Both the position numbers and the translations under genes were made by a program. Below the pieces are notes generated by a model, which worked only from the letters and a program-made list of their open reading frames with translations, was not told the origin of the DNA and did not search any database. Source: Paraburkholderia elongata (GTDB lineage: Bacteria; Pseudomonadota; Gammaproteobacteria; Burkholderiales; Burkholderiaceae). Taken from it: DNA of 64,000 nucleotides. The DNA lies in contig NZ_WOEZ01000008.1 in NCBI RefSeq assembly GCF_013177735.1, positions 1 through 64,000 of the forward strand. Reading direction: 5' to 3'. The stretch's first letter is position 1. Each line of letters starts with the position of its first letter. Below are positions 19,494 to 29,519 of this stretch, in pieces.

Positions 19494-20945
19494 ATGTCCG
19501 CTCCGATTTCCAACGTGCGACCCGACCCGGACCCAGTCCTGGTCGATATCGTCGATTACGTATTGGATTTCCCGATCGACAGCACGCTCGCGCTGGACAC
19601 CGCGCGTAACTGCCTGATCGATACGCTCGGTTGCGGACTCGAGGCGCTTACCTACCCGGCCTGCACCAAGCTGATGGGACCGATCGTGCCCGGCACGATC
19701 GTCCCCAACGGCGCCAAGGTGCCGGGCACGTCGTTCCAGCTGGACCCGGTTCAGGCCGCCTTCAACATCGGCGCCATGATCCGCTGGCTGGACTTCAACG
19801 ACACATGGCTGGCTGCCGAATGGGGCCACCCGTCGGATAACCTCGGCGGAATTCTGGCGACGGCAGACTGGCTCTCGCGCAGTGCCATCGCAGCGGGCAA
19901 ACAGCCGCTGACGATGAAAGACGTGTTGATCGCCATGATCAAGGCGCACGAAATTCAAGGCTGTATCGCGCTCGAGAACTCGTTTAACAAGGTCGGGCTC
20001 GATCATGTGCTGCTGGTAAAGCTGGCGTCGACCGCTGTGGTCGGCCAACTGATCGGCTTGACGCGCGACGAGCTGATCAACGCGGTTTCGCAGGCGTTTG
20101 TCGATGGGCACGCGTTGCGCACGTATCGCCACGCGCCGAATACCGGCTCGCGCAAGTCGTGGGCGGCTGGCGATGCAACGTCGCGCGCCGTGCGGCTCGC
20201 GCTGATTTCGAAGACCGGCGAGATGGGCTATCCGTCGGTGCTGACCGCGAAGACGTGGGGCTTCTACGACGTGCTGTTCAACGGCAACGCGTTCTGGTTC
20301 CAGCGTCCGTACGGCTCGTACGTGATGGAAAACGTGCTGTTCAAGATCTCGTTCCCGGCTGAATTCCACGCGCAGACGGCGGTGGAAGCGGCGATGACCT
20401 TGCACGCGCAACTCGCCGCTAGCGGCAAGCGCGTCGAAGACATCAAGAAGATCACGATCCGCACCCACGAAGCCGCGATCCGCATCATCGACAAGAAAGG
20501 CCCCCTGAACAACCCGGCCGACCGCGATCATTGCATTCAGTACATGATTGCCGTGCCGCTGATCCACGGCCGCCTGACGGCCGCGGACTATGAAGATTCG
20601 ATCGCGCAGGACGCGCGTATCGATGTGCTGCGCGCCAGGATGGAATGTGTCGAAGACGCGCAGTTCACGAAGGATTACCACGATCCGGAGAAGCGTTCGA
20701 TCGCCAATGCACTGACGGTCGAATTCAACGACGGGTCGACGTTCGACGAAGTTGTAGTCGAATACCCGATCGGTCATAAGCGTCGTCGCGAAGACGGGAT
20801 TCCGTTGCTGGTCGAGAAGTTCAAGACCAACCTCGCGCGCCGCTTTCCGGTCAAGCAACAACTGGCGATTCTCGACGTGTCGCTGGACCAGGCAAGGCTT
20901 GAAGCCATGCCGGTCAATGAATACGTCGATTTGTACGTCATCTAG
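19494..20945 (+). CDS. prpD: 2-methylcitrate dehydratase (MmgE/PrpD family)
   Basis: The 483-aa protein carries PrpD features: [46 protein letters not shown] (a conserved Asp/His active-site region), and the C-terminal swivel domain ending near VDLYVI. It dehydrates 2-methylcitrate to 2-methyl-cis-aconitate and often has some aconitase activity. It is followed 40 nt later by acnA, which can hydrate the product. Confidence 0.95.
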   Translation: MSAPISNVRPDPDPVLVDIVDYVLDFPIDSTLALDTARNCLIDTLGCGLEALTYPACTKLMGPIVPGTIVPNGAKVPGTSFQLDPVQAAFNIGAMIRWLDFNDTWLAAEWGHPSDNLGGILATADWLSRSAIAAGKQPLTMKDVLIAMIKAHEIQGCIALENSFNKVGLDHVLLVKLASTAVVGQLIGLTRDELINAVSQAFVDGHALRTYRHAPNTGSRKSWAAGDATSRAVRLALISKTGEMGYPSVLTAKTWGFYDVLFNGNAFWFQRPYGSYVMENVLFKISFPAEFHAQTAVEAAMTLHAQLAASGKRVEDIKKITIRTHEAAIRIIDKKGPLNNPADRDHCIQYMIAVPLIHGRLTAADYEDSIAQDARIDVLRARMECVEDAQFTKDYHDPEKRSIANALTVEFNDGSTFDEVVVEYPIGHKRRREDGIPLLVEKFKTNLARRFPVKQQLAILDVSLDQARLEAMPVNEYVDLYVI

Positions 20946-20985
20946 TTAAGTACTGTAGTTCCGCGATCAAACCAAGGAAAACACC

Positions 20986-23703
20986 ATGGCCCACAACCTC
21001 CACAAAACGCTCAAGGAATTCGACAGCGGTTCCGGCAAAGGCAAGTTCTACTCCCTGCCGCAACTCGGCAAGGCACTGAACATCAAGATCGACCGCCTGC
21101 CGGTTTCGATCCGTATCGTGCTGGAATCGGTGCTGCGTAACTACGACGGCAAGAAGATCGCCGAAGAACACATCGAGCAACTCGCGAACTGGAAGCCGAA
21201 CGCTGCACGCGTCGACGAAATCCCGTTCGTCGTGTCGCGCGTCGTGCTGCAAGACTTTACCGGCGTGCCGTTGCTCGCCGACATCGCTGCCATGCGCGGT
21301 GTCGCGAAACACATGGGCAAGGATCCGAAGTCGATCGAACCGCTGGTCCCGGTCGATCTGGTGGTCGATCACTCGGTGCAGATCGATCACTTCCGCGAAA
21401 AGAACGCGCTCGACCTGAACATGAAACTGGAATTCCAGCGCAACAACGAGCGCTACCAGTTCATGAAGTGGGGCATGCAGGCATTCGACACGTTCAAGGT
21501 CGTGCCGCCGGGCGTCGGTATCGTTCACCAGGTGAACCTGGAATACCTCGCACGCGGCGTGCACAAAAAGGCCGAAGGCGCGGACACCGTGTACTACCCG
21601 GATTCGCTGGTCGGCACGGACAGCCACACCACCATGATCAACGGTATCGGCGTGGTGGGCTGGGGCGTGGGCGGTATCGAAGCTGAAGCCGGCATGCTCG
21701 GCCAGCCGGTGTACTTCCTGACGCCGGACGTGGTCGGTGTCGAACTGAAGGGCAAGCTGCGCGAAGGTCTGACGGCGACCGACCTGGTCCTGACCGTGAC
21801 CGAACTGCTGCGTAAGGAAAAGGTTGTCGGCAAGTTCGTCGAGTTCTTCGGCGAAGGCACGAAGTCGCTGTCGCTGCCGGACCGCGCGACGATCGGCAAC
21901 ATGGCGCCGGAATACGGCGCAACCATGGGCTTCTTCCCGGTCGACGAAAAAACCATCGACTACTTCAAGGGCACGGGCCGCACCGACGCAGAAATCTCCG
22001 CCTTCGAAAACTACTTCAAGGCGCAGGGTCTGTTCGGCATTCCGAAGGCTGGCCAGATCGACTACACCAAGGTCGTCACGCTGGACCTCGGCACGGTGAC
22101 GCCGTCGCTGGCAGGTCCGAAGCGCCCGCAAGACCGTATCGAAATCGGTCACGTGAAGTCGACCTTCAGCGACCTGTTCTCGAAGCCGGTGGCAGAAAAC
22201 GGCTTTGCGAAGAAGTCGGAAGACCTCGACGCGCAATACACGACGAGCAACGGCGTGGACGTGAAGAACGGCGACATCCTGATCGCCGCGATCACGTCGT
22301 GCACGAACACGTCGAACCCGAGCGTGCTGCTGGCCGCTGGCCTGCTGGCGAAGAAGGCGGTGGAAGCTGGCCTGACGGTCGCTCCGCACATCAAGACGTC
22401 GCTGGCTCCGGGATCGCGTATCGTCACGGAATACCTGACGAAGACCGACTTGATGAAGTACCTCGACAAGCTCGGCTTCACGCTGGCCGCATACGGTTGC
22501 ACGACCTGTATCGGTAACGCGGGCGACCTGACGCCGGAACTGAACGAAGCGATCACGAAGAACGACATCGTCGCGGCAGCGGTGCTGTCGGGCAACCGTA
22601 ACTTCGAAGCGCGTATTCACCCGAACATCCGCGCGAACTTCCTGGCCTCGCCGCCGCTGGTTGTGGCTTACGCGATCGCCGGCAACATCACGCGTGACCT
22701 GATGACCGAACCGGTCGGCAAGGGCAAGGGCGGCAAGGACATCTACCTGGGCGACATTTGGCCGACCAGCGAAGAAGTCAACGACCTGCTCAAGTTCGCG
22801 CTGGACGCGGACGCGTTCCGCAAGAACTACGCGTCGCTGACCAAGAAGGGCGACCTGTGGAGCAAGATCGAAGGCGAGGAAGGCCAAGTCTACGACTGGC
22901 CGAAGTCGACCTACATCGCTGAGCCGCCGTTCTTCGGCAAGGACTTCTCGATGACGCCGGCCGACAGCATCGCTGCTGTGACGAACGCGCGCGCACTGGG
23001 CATCTTCGGTGACTCGGTCACGACCGACCACATCAGCCCGGCAGGCTCGATCAAGGAAGACTCGCCGGCAGGCAAGTGGCTGAAGGCAAACGGCGTGCAG
23101 AAGGCCGACTTCAACAGCTACGGCTCGCGCCGCGGCAACCACGACGTGATGATGCGCGGCACGTTCGCCAACGTCCGGATCAAGAACCTGATGATCCCGG
23201 CGAAGGCAGACGGCACGCGTGTGGAAGGCGGCCTGACGATTCACCAGCCGAGCGGCGAACAAGAGTCGATCTATGACGCAGCGATGAAGTACATCGACGC
23301 GGGCACGCCGACGGTTGTGTTCGCGGGTGAAGAGTACGGTACGGGCTCGTCGCGTGACTGGGCTGCGAAGGGTACGCAACTGCTGGGCGTGAAGGCTGTG
23401 GTTGCTCGTAGCTTCGAACGGATTCACCGTTCGAACCTGGTCGGCATGGGCGTTCTGCCGCTGCAGTTCAAGGGCTCGGATAGCGTTCAGTCGCTCGGTA
23501 TTACCGGCGAAGAAACGTACGACGTGGAAGGCCTGGGTTCGGACTTCAAGCCGCAACAGGAAGTGACACTGGTGATTCGTGGCAAGGACGGCAAGGAGAA
23601 GCGTGTGCAGGTTCTGCTGCGCATCGATACGCCGATCGAAGTGGATTACTACAAGCACGGCGGGATTCTGCCGTTCGTGCTGCGTTCGCTGCTGGCTGCT
23701 TAA
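20986..23703 (+). CDS. acnA: Aconitate hydratase A
   Basis: The 905-aa enzyme interconverts citrate and isocitrate via cis-aconitate. [4Fe-4S] ligands lie in [15 protein letters not shown] (Cys about residue 438) and [13 protein letters not shown] (Cys about 504 and 507). Substrate-site motifs are [38 protein letters not shown] and [16 protein letters not shown]. Length and motifs match AcnA/IRP-type aconitase. As last gene after prpC and prpD it could serve both the TCA and methylcitrate cycles. Confidence 0.98.
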   Translation: MAHNLHKTLKEFDSGSGKGKFYSLPQLGKALNIKIDRLPVSIRIVLESVLRNYDGKKIAEEHIEQLANWKPNAARVDEIPFVVSRVVLQDFTGVPLLADIAAMRGVAKHMGKDPKSIEPLVPVDLVVDHSVQIDHFREKNALDLNMKLEFQRNNERYQFMKWGMQAFDTFKVVPPGVGIVHQVNLEYLARGVHKKAEGADTVYYPDSLVGTDSHTTMINGIGVVGWGVGGIEAEAGMLGQPVYFLTPDVVGVELKGKLREGLTATDLVLTVTELLRKEKVVGKFVEFFGEGTKSLSLPDRATIGNMAPEYGATMGFFPVDEKTIDYFKGTGRTDAEISAFENYFKAQGLFGIPKAGQIDYTKVVTLDLGTVTPSLAGPKRPQDRIEIGHVKSTFSDLFSKPVAENGFAKKSEDLDAQYTTSNGVDVKNGDILIAAITSCTNTSNPSVLLAAGLLAKKAVEAGLTVAPHIKTSLAPGSRIVTEYLTKTDLMKYLDKLGFTLAAYGCTTCIGNAGDLTPELNEAITKNDIVAAAVLSGNRNFEARIHPNIRANFLASPPLVVAYAIAGNITRDLMTEPVGKGKGGKDIYLGDIWPTSEEVNDLLKFALDADAFRKNYASLTKKGDLWSKIEGEEGQVYDWPKSTYIAEPPFFGKDFSMTPADSIAAVTNARALGIFGDSVTTDHISPAGSIKEDSPAGKWLKANGVQKADFNSYGSRRGNHDVMMRGTFANVRIKNLMIPAKADGTRVEGGLTIHQPSGEQESIYDAAMKYIDAGTPTVVFAGEEYGTGSSRDWAAKGTQLLGVKAVVARSFERIHRSNLVGMGVLPLQFKGSDSVQSLGITGEETYDVEGLGSDFKPQQEVTLVIRGKDGKEKRVQVLLRIDTPIEVDYYKHGGILPFVLRSLLAA

Positions 23704-23747
23704 GGTATCAGGTAACGCATGCAGTAACTGCAAGCTGTTTTGCAGGT

Positions 23748-23808
23748 GCTGCGTCCTTGTGGAAGGACGCAGCCGATTTGAGAGCCCGACTTTGGTCGGG
23801 CTTTTTTT
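23748..23808 (+). terminator. Two hairpins ending the acnA transcript
   Basis: A perfect 11-bp hairpin (GCTGCGTCCTT, loop GTGG, 23748-23773) is followed by a classical terminator (AGCCCGAC, loop TTTG, 23783-23802) and seven T. The T-tract overlaps the stop codon of the converging gene at 23807. Confidence 0.9.
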
Positions 23809-24859
23809 ATTTGCCGCCGCGGTCCGTGTGGAAGGCGGCGGGATCATCGGTGATCCGGCGCTGGGTCATGTGGTCGTTCCAGCTGTTGTCGAGCGGCGTC
23901 GCTGCACGAACGGTTGGCGAAGGACGGTGCTGTTGGGTAGACCAGTTCAGCCACGGCGCGTCGTCGGTTGAAGCGTCGTCGCGCGAACGTGATACGCCAG
24001 CGGTCCACTCCGGTTGCTTCGACATGGCGGGCCGCGTTGTCGGGTGGGTTGCCCGATTCAGAGCCATACGTTCGCTGACGTGAGCGTCAGACAGACGCGT
24101 CACGTTGACCCGCTTCGCGGGTTTTGCTGGCGGCGTCGCGACTTCGTCGTCACGCGCGATGACCTGCACGGTCTGCCTCGGTAAGACCTGGGTAGCGCGC
24201 TTCGGACCAATGCCCTGCGGCGACGCCTTCTCCGCGACAACCGCAGTCTGCGTATCCGCAACGGTCGATTTGCCTACAGAAGGCACGCTCCGCGGAATCG
24301 TCTGCGCCTGTTCAACTGCCAACTGCGCCAGCTTGATCGGTTCTTGCGAATCGACGATGGGCAGACTGTTGACCGCCGGCACAACCGGCAGTTTCGCGGC
24401 TAGTTCGCTTGCCTTATTGGCGTCTCGCATCGCACATGTCGCCAGCAACCAGGCCAGCGCAATGCCGCAACCCACGAAGATCGCCCCACCGAGTATGTGA
24501 TCCGAACGCGACGAGCGCGGACGCGCCCTGCCTGCCTCAAGATAGCGCTTTGCTTCAGCCAGCGCCGCGTCAAAGCGGTGGGAATCCACACGTTGCGGCG
24601 GCACTTTATAGAAGAAAAGATGCTTCACACCCGGAGGAAACGGACCAGGGCGTGCCCTCTGCGGCCGGCGTTGCACTGCGTCCTGCATCGCCTGTTGTGC
24701 TTCGGTTTGAGCGACGGGTCGGGGGGTGCGTTGCGTTGCGTCTTGTGCCGCGGCTCGCGCGGTACGTCGTCGCGAACCAAAAGGTGGCGGCAAACCATCG
24801 AACGGGCGCGGCTTCGGAATCGCCAGAGCGCCTTCAATCAAGGCCAGAGGTCGGTTCAT
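23807..24859 (-). CDS. Single-pass membrane protein of unknown function, coupled to a two-component locus
   Basis: I do not recognise this 350-aa protein. The first 120 residues are cytoplasm-like, basic and rich in Ala/Gln/Arg/Pro, with FPPGVKHLFFYKVPPQRVDSHRFD. One span follows at about 125-145 (GGAIFVGCGIALAWLLATCAM). The remaining ~200 residues look disordered and periplasmic (N-in orientation from the positive-inside rule). It overlaps the stop of the Hpt fragment by ATGA, so it is translated with the kinase remnants and lies in the response-regulator operon. That suggests a role in the output or signal perception of that system, but nothing more can be said. Confidence 0.75.
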   Translation of the reverse strand: MNRPLALIEGALAIPKPRPFDGLPPPFGSRRRTARAAAQDATQRTPRPVAQTEAQQAMQDAVQRRPQRARPGPFPPGVKHLFFYKVPPQRVDSHRFDAALAEAKRYLEAGRARPRSSRSDHILGGAIFVGCGIALAWLLATCAMRDANKASELAAKLPVVPAVNSLPIVDSQEPIKLAQLAVEQAQTIPRSVPSVGKSTVADTQTAVVAEKASPQGIGPKRATQVLPRQTVQVIARDDEVATPPAKPAKRVNVTRLSDAHVSERMALNRATHPTTRPAMSKQPEWTAGVSRSRDDASTDDAPWLNWSTQQHRPSPTVRAATPLDNSWNDHMTQRRITDDPAAFHTDRGGK

Positions 24860-25077
24860 CGTATGGTGCTCCGGTGTGGGTCGATCGCCGTGTCGAGTTG
24901 CGTGACCAAGGTCCTGCCGCGCTCGATGAGCGAGTTGATTGCACGGGTCTCGTGCTCCCCTGACGTACTAGCGCGCTGTAGCGCTTCCATCAGACTGCGC
25001 GCACCGACCAGACCCACGGCCCCACTCAATCTGTGCAGCAAGGTATGTAGCCCATCAATGTCACGCTGGTGATGCAA
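24856..25077 (-). pseudogene. Hybrid kinase remnant: C-terminal Hpt (phosphotransfer) part, out of frame
   Basis: This frame continues the kinase after a frameshift and carries the Hpt core LHTLLHRLSGAVGLVGARSL. It keeps the putative phospho-His in the LLHRLSGA context. The preceding fragment already encodes the beginning of the same Hpt helix (WRRSMTGDLERL), then runs to a stop. One extra base or two missing bases near 25077-25085 would explain the break. If translated at all it would start from a TTG. It overlaps the next gene by 4 nt. Confidence 0.65.
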
Positions 25078-25930
25078 GGCGCTCCAGATCGCCCGTCATC
25101 GAACGACGCCAGGCACTCAGAAACGTGTGGAGATTGATACCCTCTTCCGACAGCGCGTCGAGATAGCGTCGTTCGAAGGGTTCAGACGAAGCGCTCGCCG
25201 CAACGTCCTGCGACGGTGCGGCAATGGCGAACAGGGGCGCCTGTGCGTTGCTCGTCAATTCGGCGGATGGCCCCCATTGTTCGACGCTGAACGGCGCACT
25301 GAAGCTCGCGCGAATGGCAGACGTTGAGTCGTTCGTGACCGAAAGCTCGCCTTGCATACGCTGCGCGAGTATCTGGCAAAGCGCCAAGCAAGCATCCAGG
25401 TGGGCGGGCCATTCTCCAGCGAACGCTGGATCGGCGCTCGGCCCGAAAAGTGGCTGTTGTGCAACGTGAACAGCATCGTTTCCGGTATCCATCAATTCGA
25501 TAGAAATACGCTGCGAGCCCGCATTCAACAGGTCCGCCTGCACAACGACGGCAATCTCTCCCTGCGTATTGAGTTGGATCGCGCGGTTTAGCAGGTGGAA
25601 GAAAATCTGACCGAGCCGCGCGCTATCGGCGAGTATCAGCGTGGCCACCGTTTGGTCAACACTCACGCTCGGACGCAAACCTCGCTGCGCGGCGGCCGGC
25701 GCCAACAGCGCGATGACACCGTCGATGACCTCCCGCGGATTCGTCACGCTTTCGTCGAGAACAAGGGCGCGTGACTCAAGCGGCGTAATATCCAGCAGGT
25801 CGTGAAGCGTTTGAGCCCACGTGCGCATCGCGGATTGGATCATCAATACTTGCGTGTGTTGAGCGGATGGCGTGACTGCGGTTCCGAGCGATTGGAGCAG
25901 ACCCGTTACGGCGGTCAACGGAGCTTCTGC
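25061..25930 (-). pseudogene. Hybrid kinase remnant: HisKA second half plus degenerate ATPase domain
   Basis: This segment is in the same frame as the fragment upstream, separated only by a TAA. It starts AEAPLTAVTGLLQSLG, the second half of an H-box. The HATPase-like region is LGQIFFHLLNRAIQL (N-box with Asn misplaced), MDTGNDAVHVAQQPLFGP (G1) and WPAHLDACLALCQILAQRMQGEL, where the glycine-rich G2 motif has lost its glycines. ATP binding would be poor or absent. The end enters an Hpt helix before the frameshift. A TTG at 25918 could restart translation. Confidence 0.7.
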
Positions 25931-26551
25931 TTAGAGGCGCATCGCGCCGAGCAGCCAGAGCCGCTCCTGCTTTGCGGCGGCATTTGCCTGGACGGACGCC
26001 TCGACACGTGCGGCCTGCTCCCGCGCTTCGGCTGCATCGCACCGGCGCGTCCATTCATCTTCAGCGCGGCGCCGTTTCTCAGCAGCGCGCCTCAGCGCCG
26101 CGCGAGACAAGCACGCACCGGCAAGCGTAACGACCGCGGGGGCAGCGAGCGCCAATAGCCACGTTTGCCGGTCGATCTCGGTATCATGTGCGCCCGCGGC
26201 CAGTTGGCTCGTGACATAGCGGCGATCACTCGAAGCAAGCACAAAAGACGCGCCGGTGGCAGTCTCGCCGCGCGAATGCGTGTCGTGAGCCGGTTGCCCG
26301 AGTTGTGCCACTGCATCTCGGGCGGCCAATGCGACAGCCGGACGCGAATTGTCGGCGTGCAGCACGCGTGGTGTGCCGACGGCTAGCAGTGCCGCGTTGG
26401 CCTGTAGCGAGAACATACACAGCAGCGCAAACGCGCAAAGCCCGCCCAACACCGTCGCGAAGCGGACCGACGTAAGCCCCGCATTCTGCGAGGAACGCGA
26501 CGCACGACTACGCGTGTCCGCTGAAGAACCAAGCCGGCCCATTTTATTCAT
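25931..26551 (-). pseudogene. Hybrid kinase remnant: membrane sensor part, stops inside the H-box
   Basis: The ATG at 26551 lies 11 nt after the response-regulator stop (a TTG at 26560 is also in frame). Two membrane spans flank a short periplasmic loop (first about residues 31-55, second about 131-152). A charged Ala/Arg/Glu coiled coil follows (RRAAEKRRRAEDEWTRR...). It ends LWLLGAMRL-stop. Aligned to a normal H-box (FLATMSHEIRTPL), the phospho-His is Leu and the following Glu is TAA. The downstream codons continue the box in frame. Confidence 0.7.
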
Positions 26552-26562
26552 AGCCCGCAAAC

Positions 26563-27198
26563 TCAGTCGATCAGTCTGTGCAATGTCGCGAACTCTATTA
26601 GCGCGGCCAATGACGACAGCCCAAGCTTTTCCTGGATGCGGCTCTTGTACGTGCTCACGGTCTTGTCGCTCATAAACAGCGCGTCTCCGATCGCCTTGTT
26701 CGACATACCCTTCGAAAGCATCTGCAGAATCACGAGTTCTTTGTCCGATAGCAGGGTGAGTCTGTCTTCTTCTTGCGTGCCACTGGCATTGTGCGAGAAT
26801 CCACCACCGCCGGAGGTTACGGGAAACACCGTATACCCGGCCAACACGGCCTCTACGCCGCGCATGATCTCCTTCATTTCCTGCGACTTGGCAACGAAAC
26901 CTTGTGCGCCGGAACGCATTGCCCGTGGCGCAAATGTAACGGGATCCTGACCTGACAACACCAGCATGCGCATCGACGGATGGGCAAGCTTGAGGCGAGG
27001 GATGACATCAAGCCCGCTGATACGCGGAATATCGAGATCAAGTATCGCAAGTTTCGGCGTGTGCAGACGGGCCAATTCAACGGCCGTTTGCCCGTTATCG
27101 GCTTCGATCACCTCCTCGACGCCAAGCAGTTGCATAAGCTGCATCTTGATAACCATCCGAAATGCGGGGTGGTCGTCAATAATCAAGATCTTAGACAT
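26563..27198 (-). CDS. NarL/BvgA-type response regulator
   Basis: The 211-aa product has a receiver domain (residues 1-120) with the acidic pair ILIIDDH and phosphoacceptor D54 (AILDLDIP). The switch region VLSGQDP and K about 104 (GFVAKSQ) are intact. A LuxR-type HTH (about 147-205) contains LSDKELVILQMLSKGMSNKAIGDALFMSDKTVSTYKSRI. AGGAA precedes the ATG. It is the first gene of an operon with the damaged kinase and the unknown membrane protein. Its own phosphorylation and DNA-binding residues look complete, so it may now be driven by another kinase or a small phosphodonor. Confidence 0.95.
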   Translation of the reverse strand: MSKILIIDDHPAFRMVIKMQLMQLLGVEEVIEADNGQTAVELARLHTPKLAILDLDIPRISGLDVIPRLKLAHPSMRMLVLSGQDPVTFAPRAMRSGAQGFVAKSQEMKEIMRGVEAVLAGYTVFPVTSGGGGFSHNASGTQEEDRLTLLSDKELVILQMLSKGMSNKAIGDALFMSDKTVSTYKSRIQEKLGLSSLAALIEFATLHRLID

Positions 27199-27488
27199 GT
27201 ATTGTATTCCTAATGAAAACTTCCCCTTAGCACACCGACTCTTGTCGGTAACAAGTCCGAAGAATTGGCGTTCGAGCTAAAAGAGTCTACCGCGTTGTCT
27301 ATCGGAAAATTCCGGCTGCGGATATCTTGGCGGTCGAGCTTGCCCGCCTCCCGGCTGGAAGCTAAAGGGAAAAGAGATTAATGAGCTGAAATAACACCAG
27401 GATATGACGTTGATAAGTGGAAGCGCTGACCGATTTAACAAAGACGTCACCCGTCGATACCGACGGTCATTCCTGATGCACGGGCAAG

Positions 27489-28544
27489 CTACGAACCAGC
27501 GACCGCGAATTCGATCTCCACGCGCCGGTTCGGCGCAAGACATCGCACCAGTTCGTCACGCTTTGTTTGCTGACATGCGACCACCTGATTCGCACTGCCC
27601 TGACCCAACGCGGTTATCGGTAATGTCACGCCGCGAGCGCGCAGATACTGCGTGACCGTCCGTGCACGCTGTAAAGACAGACGCTCATTGTATGCATCAC
27701 TGCCGAGGCGGTCGGTGTAGCCCGTGATCTTCAGTTCATGTACAGCAGGAGCCTGCTTCAGGCCAGTCACCACGTCATCGAGGCGTTTCTTGCCAGCAGG
27801 CAAAATTGCTGCCTCGCTAGCGCCATCAAAGCGGAAGAGGGAATCCGCTCGAAGCGTAATCTTTTGCGGTGCTCGCGCCGGTTCTGCCGACACCTGCTTC
27901 GCTTGCGAGCATTGCAGCGCCGTTTCAGCCGACTCCCGCAGGTTGTCCTGAACCTCGGGCAAACGCTTTTCCGCGGCAGAGAACCTACGCGCCCATGCAT
28001 CATGCCCTGCGTGCATCAGTTCGACTTCGGCACATGCAAGGGGTTGTTGCGCCTGTGGACACTGGGCGAATGCAGGATCGCCTTTGATGGTATTGACGAT
28101 TTTCCACAGATCAGGACGCACCGTCGACACGGTGCGCAAAACCGGATTAGCTGCAGACAACGGCGTACCATTTTCGAGGTTCATCGTAATCATTGCCGCC
28201 TGACCGATAGCTTCCTGGACAAAACCCCATTGGTCATGTGCGCGCCATTCCTGCTGTCCGGCATTGATCCAGCACTGAGCCTTTGCGTGAAAATAACTGT
28301 TCTTGTCGCCGGGCAATTTGTCCAGCTGCTGGTGCAGGCCAGAAAGCGCCTCGCCACCGCTTTTGATCGGCGCATAGGTGCTGAACCATTGAGACGTCGG
28401 CGCGCCAGCAGCCGCGTCTTGTGCCACGCCGACGCCCGTCTTCAGCACGGTCGGGTCTTCGATACCGAGTCGGTCTCGTGCGGCCTGCCCCGCGCAACCC
28501 GACAAAGCCAGCGCACAGGCGAGCAGCGTTAACTGAAATTTCAT
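27489..28544 (-). CDS. OmpA-family lipoprotein
   Basis: The 351-aa protein starts MKFQLTLLACALALSGC with the lipobox Cys at 17. The central region (about 30-225) is a Trp-containing helical domain I do not recognise. The C-terminal OmpA/MotB peptidoglycan-binding domain (about 240-350) has LFRFDGASEAAILPAGKKRLDDV, ITGYTDRLGSDAYNERLSLQRARTV and LAPNRRVEIEF. Probably an outer-membrane lipoprotein contacting peptidoglycan. It is 290 nt upstream of, and co-oriented with, the response-regulator operon. A weak hairpin (CCGTCG/CGACGG, 27451-27466) lies just after its stop. Confidence 0.9.
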   Translation of the reverse strand: MKFQLTLLACALALSGCAGQAARDRLGIEDPTVLKTGVGVAQDAAAGAPTSQWFSTYAPIKSGGEALSGLHQQLDKLPGDKNSYFHAKAQCWINAGQQEWRAHDQWGFVQEAIGQAAMITMNLENGTPLSAANPVLRTVSTVRPDLWKIVNTIKGDPAFAQCPQAQQPLACAEVELMHAGHDAWARRFSAAEKRLPEVQDNLRESAETALQCSQAKQVSAEPARAPQKITLRADSLFRFDGASEAAILPAGKKRLDDVVTGLKQAPAVHELKITGYTDRLGSDAYNERLSLQRARTVTQYLRARGVTLPITALGQGSANQVVACQQTKRDELVRCLAPNRRVEIEFAVAGS

Positions 28545-28695
28545 GGAATCCTTGCGAAGAACGCATTCACTTTTAAGAAGTTTTGAGTATGGACAGCCAC
28601 AAAGCGGCATGGAATGGGAAGATTCCTAGAGTTCTGTCAGACAGACTGGCCGTCGATGATGCGGACCGCATACAGCAACGCCCATCTTGAAATTA

Positions 28696-28713
28696 ACTAA
28701 CTCATCAATTAGT
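28696..28713. promoter_or_regulatory. TetR-type operator before the efflux operon
   Basis: An 18-bp imperfect palindrome with arms ACTAACT and AATTAGT sits 9 nt before the TetR start codon. It suggests autorepression and control of the whole operon. Confidence 0.6.
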
Positions 28714-28721
28714 CTGGATTG

Positions 28722-29519
28722 ATGAACCCGACACGTTCTCACGCGAAACCACTCGGCCGCCGCCCCGCCGTCGAGGACTTCGATGTGCGCGTGCATTTGC
28801 TCGATACCGCGACGCGGCTCTTTTCCGAACGCGGGATCGCAGCCACAACGGTCGCGCAGATCGCGACCGAAGCGGGCGTCACATCGGCACTGGTCCACTA
28901 CTACTTCACGAATCGCGAAAAGCTGCTCGACGCAGTGGCCGACGAGCGCCTCGCCCCTGCCGCGGAATTCGTCTGGCAGCCGGCCGTAGAAGACGCCACG
29001 AGCGATCCCTTCGCGTTGGTTCACGAATTCGTCGCGCGCCTCTTTGACGTGACGGACCGTATGCCCTGGTTGCCGCCGCTCTGGCTGCGGGAGATCGTCA
29101 ACGAAGGCGGCCTGCTGCGTGAACGAATGATGCAGCGCATTCCGTTCGACAATATCAAGCGCTTCGGCAGCCGCGTTGCACACGCTCAGCAGGACGGCGT
29201 CGTCAATGGCGATCTGGAAGCCATGTTGCTGTTCAACTCGATTCTGGCGCTCGTGATGCTGCCGCTCGCCACGGCAAAGATCTGGCAAAGCGCGCGAGGC
29301 CTGCCCGTCATCGGGCGTGTTGCGTTGCGCCGGCATGTGACCGCACTGCTGATCGGCGGCATGCAGCCGGCGCCACATGCGGCACCGGTGCGAGTGCAGG
29401 CGCGAGCGAAGGCACAGCAGCAGCCGAAGCCTCCATCAGGACGCCGCAACCGCAACCGCAACCGCAAAGACACAGACACAGACACAGACACAGACACAGA
29501 CACAGGGAGCCGTTCATGA
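28722..29519 (+). CDS. TetR-family regulator (CecR-like) with repeat-encoded C-terminal tail
   Basis: The 265-aa product has an N-terminal HTH (about residues 20-66: TATRLFSERGIAATTVAQIATEAGVTSALVHYYFTNREKLL) and an all-helical ligand domain to about 215. It heads a MFP-ABC-OMF operon like E. coli ybiH(cecR)-ybhGFSR. The last 50 residues are unusual. A basic, Gln/Pro-rich stretch leads to RNRNRNRK and then six DT pairs encoded by six perfect GACACA units. Its stop overlaps the next start (ATGA). ATG 28722 is chosen; a TTG directly before it is in frame. Confidence 0.92.
   Translation: MNPTRSHAKPLGRRPAVEDFDVRVHLLDTATRLFSERGIAATTVAQIATEAGVTSALVHYYFTNREKLLDAVADERLAPAAEFVWQPAVEDATSDPFALVHEFVARLFDVTDRMPWLPPLWLREIVNEGGLLRERMMQRIPFDNIKRFGSRVAHAQQDGVVNGDLEAMLLFNSILALVMLPLATAKIWQSARGLPVIGRVALRRHVTALLIGGMQPAPHAAPVRVQARAKAQQQPKPPSGRRNRNRNRKDTDTDTDTDTDTGSRS
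29469..29504 (+). repeat. Six perfect GACACA hexamers inside the TetR gene
   Basis: 36 bp of uninterrupted hexamer, preceded by CGCAAC hexamers. Being a multiple of three it changes tail length without breaking the frame. It also lies directly before the overlapping start of the MFP gene. Confidence 0.95.

Noticed and set aside
20938..23847. 969-codon minus-strand frame opposite acnA
   Set aside because: Antisense shadow of a highly biased gene; no motif, no ribosome site.
27234..27249. ACCGAC/GTCGGT dyad before the response-regulator gene
   Set aside because: Short, with no repeat or partner site; could be an operator but is not distinguishable from chance.
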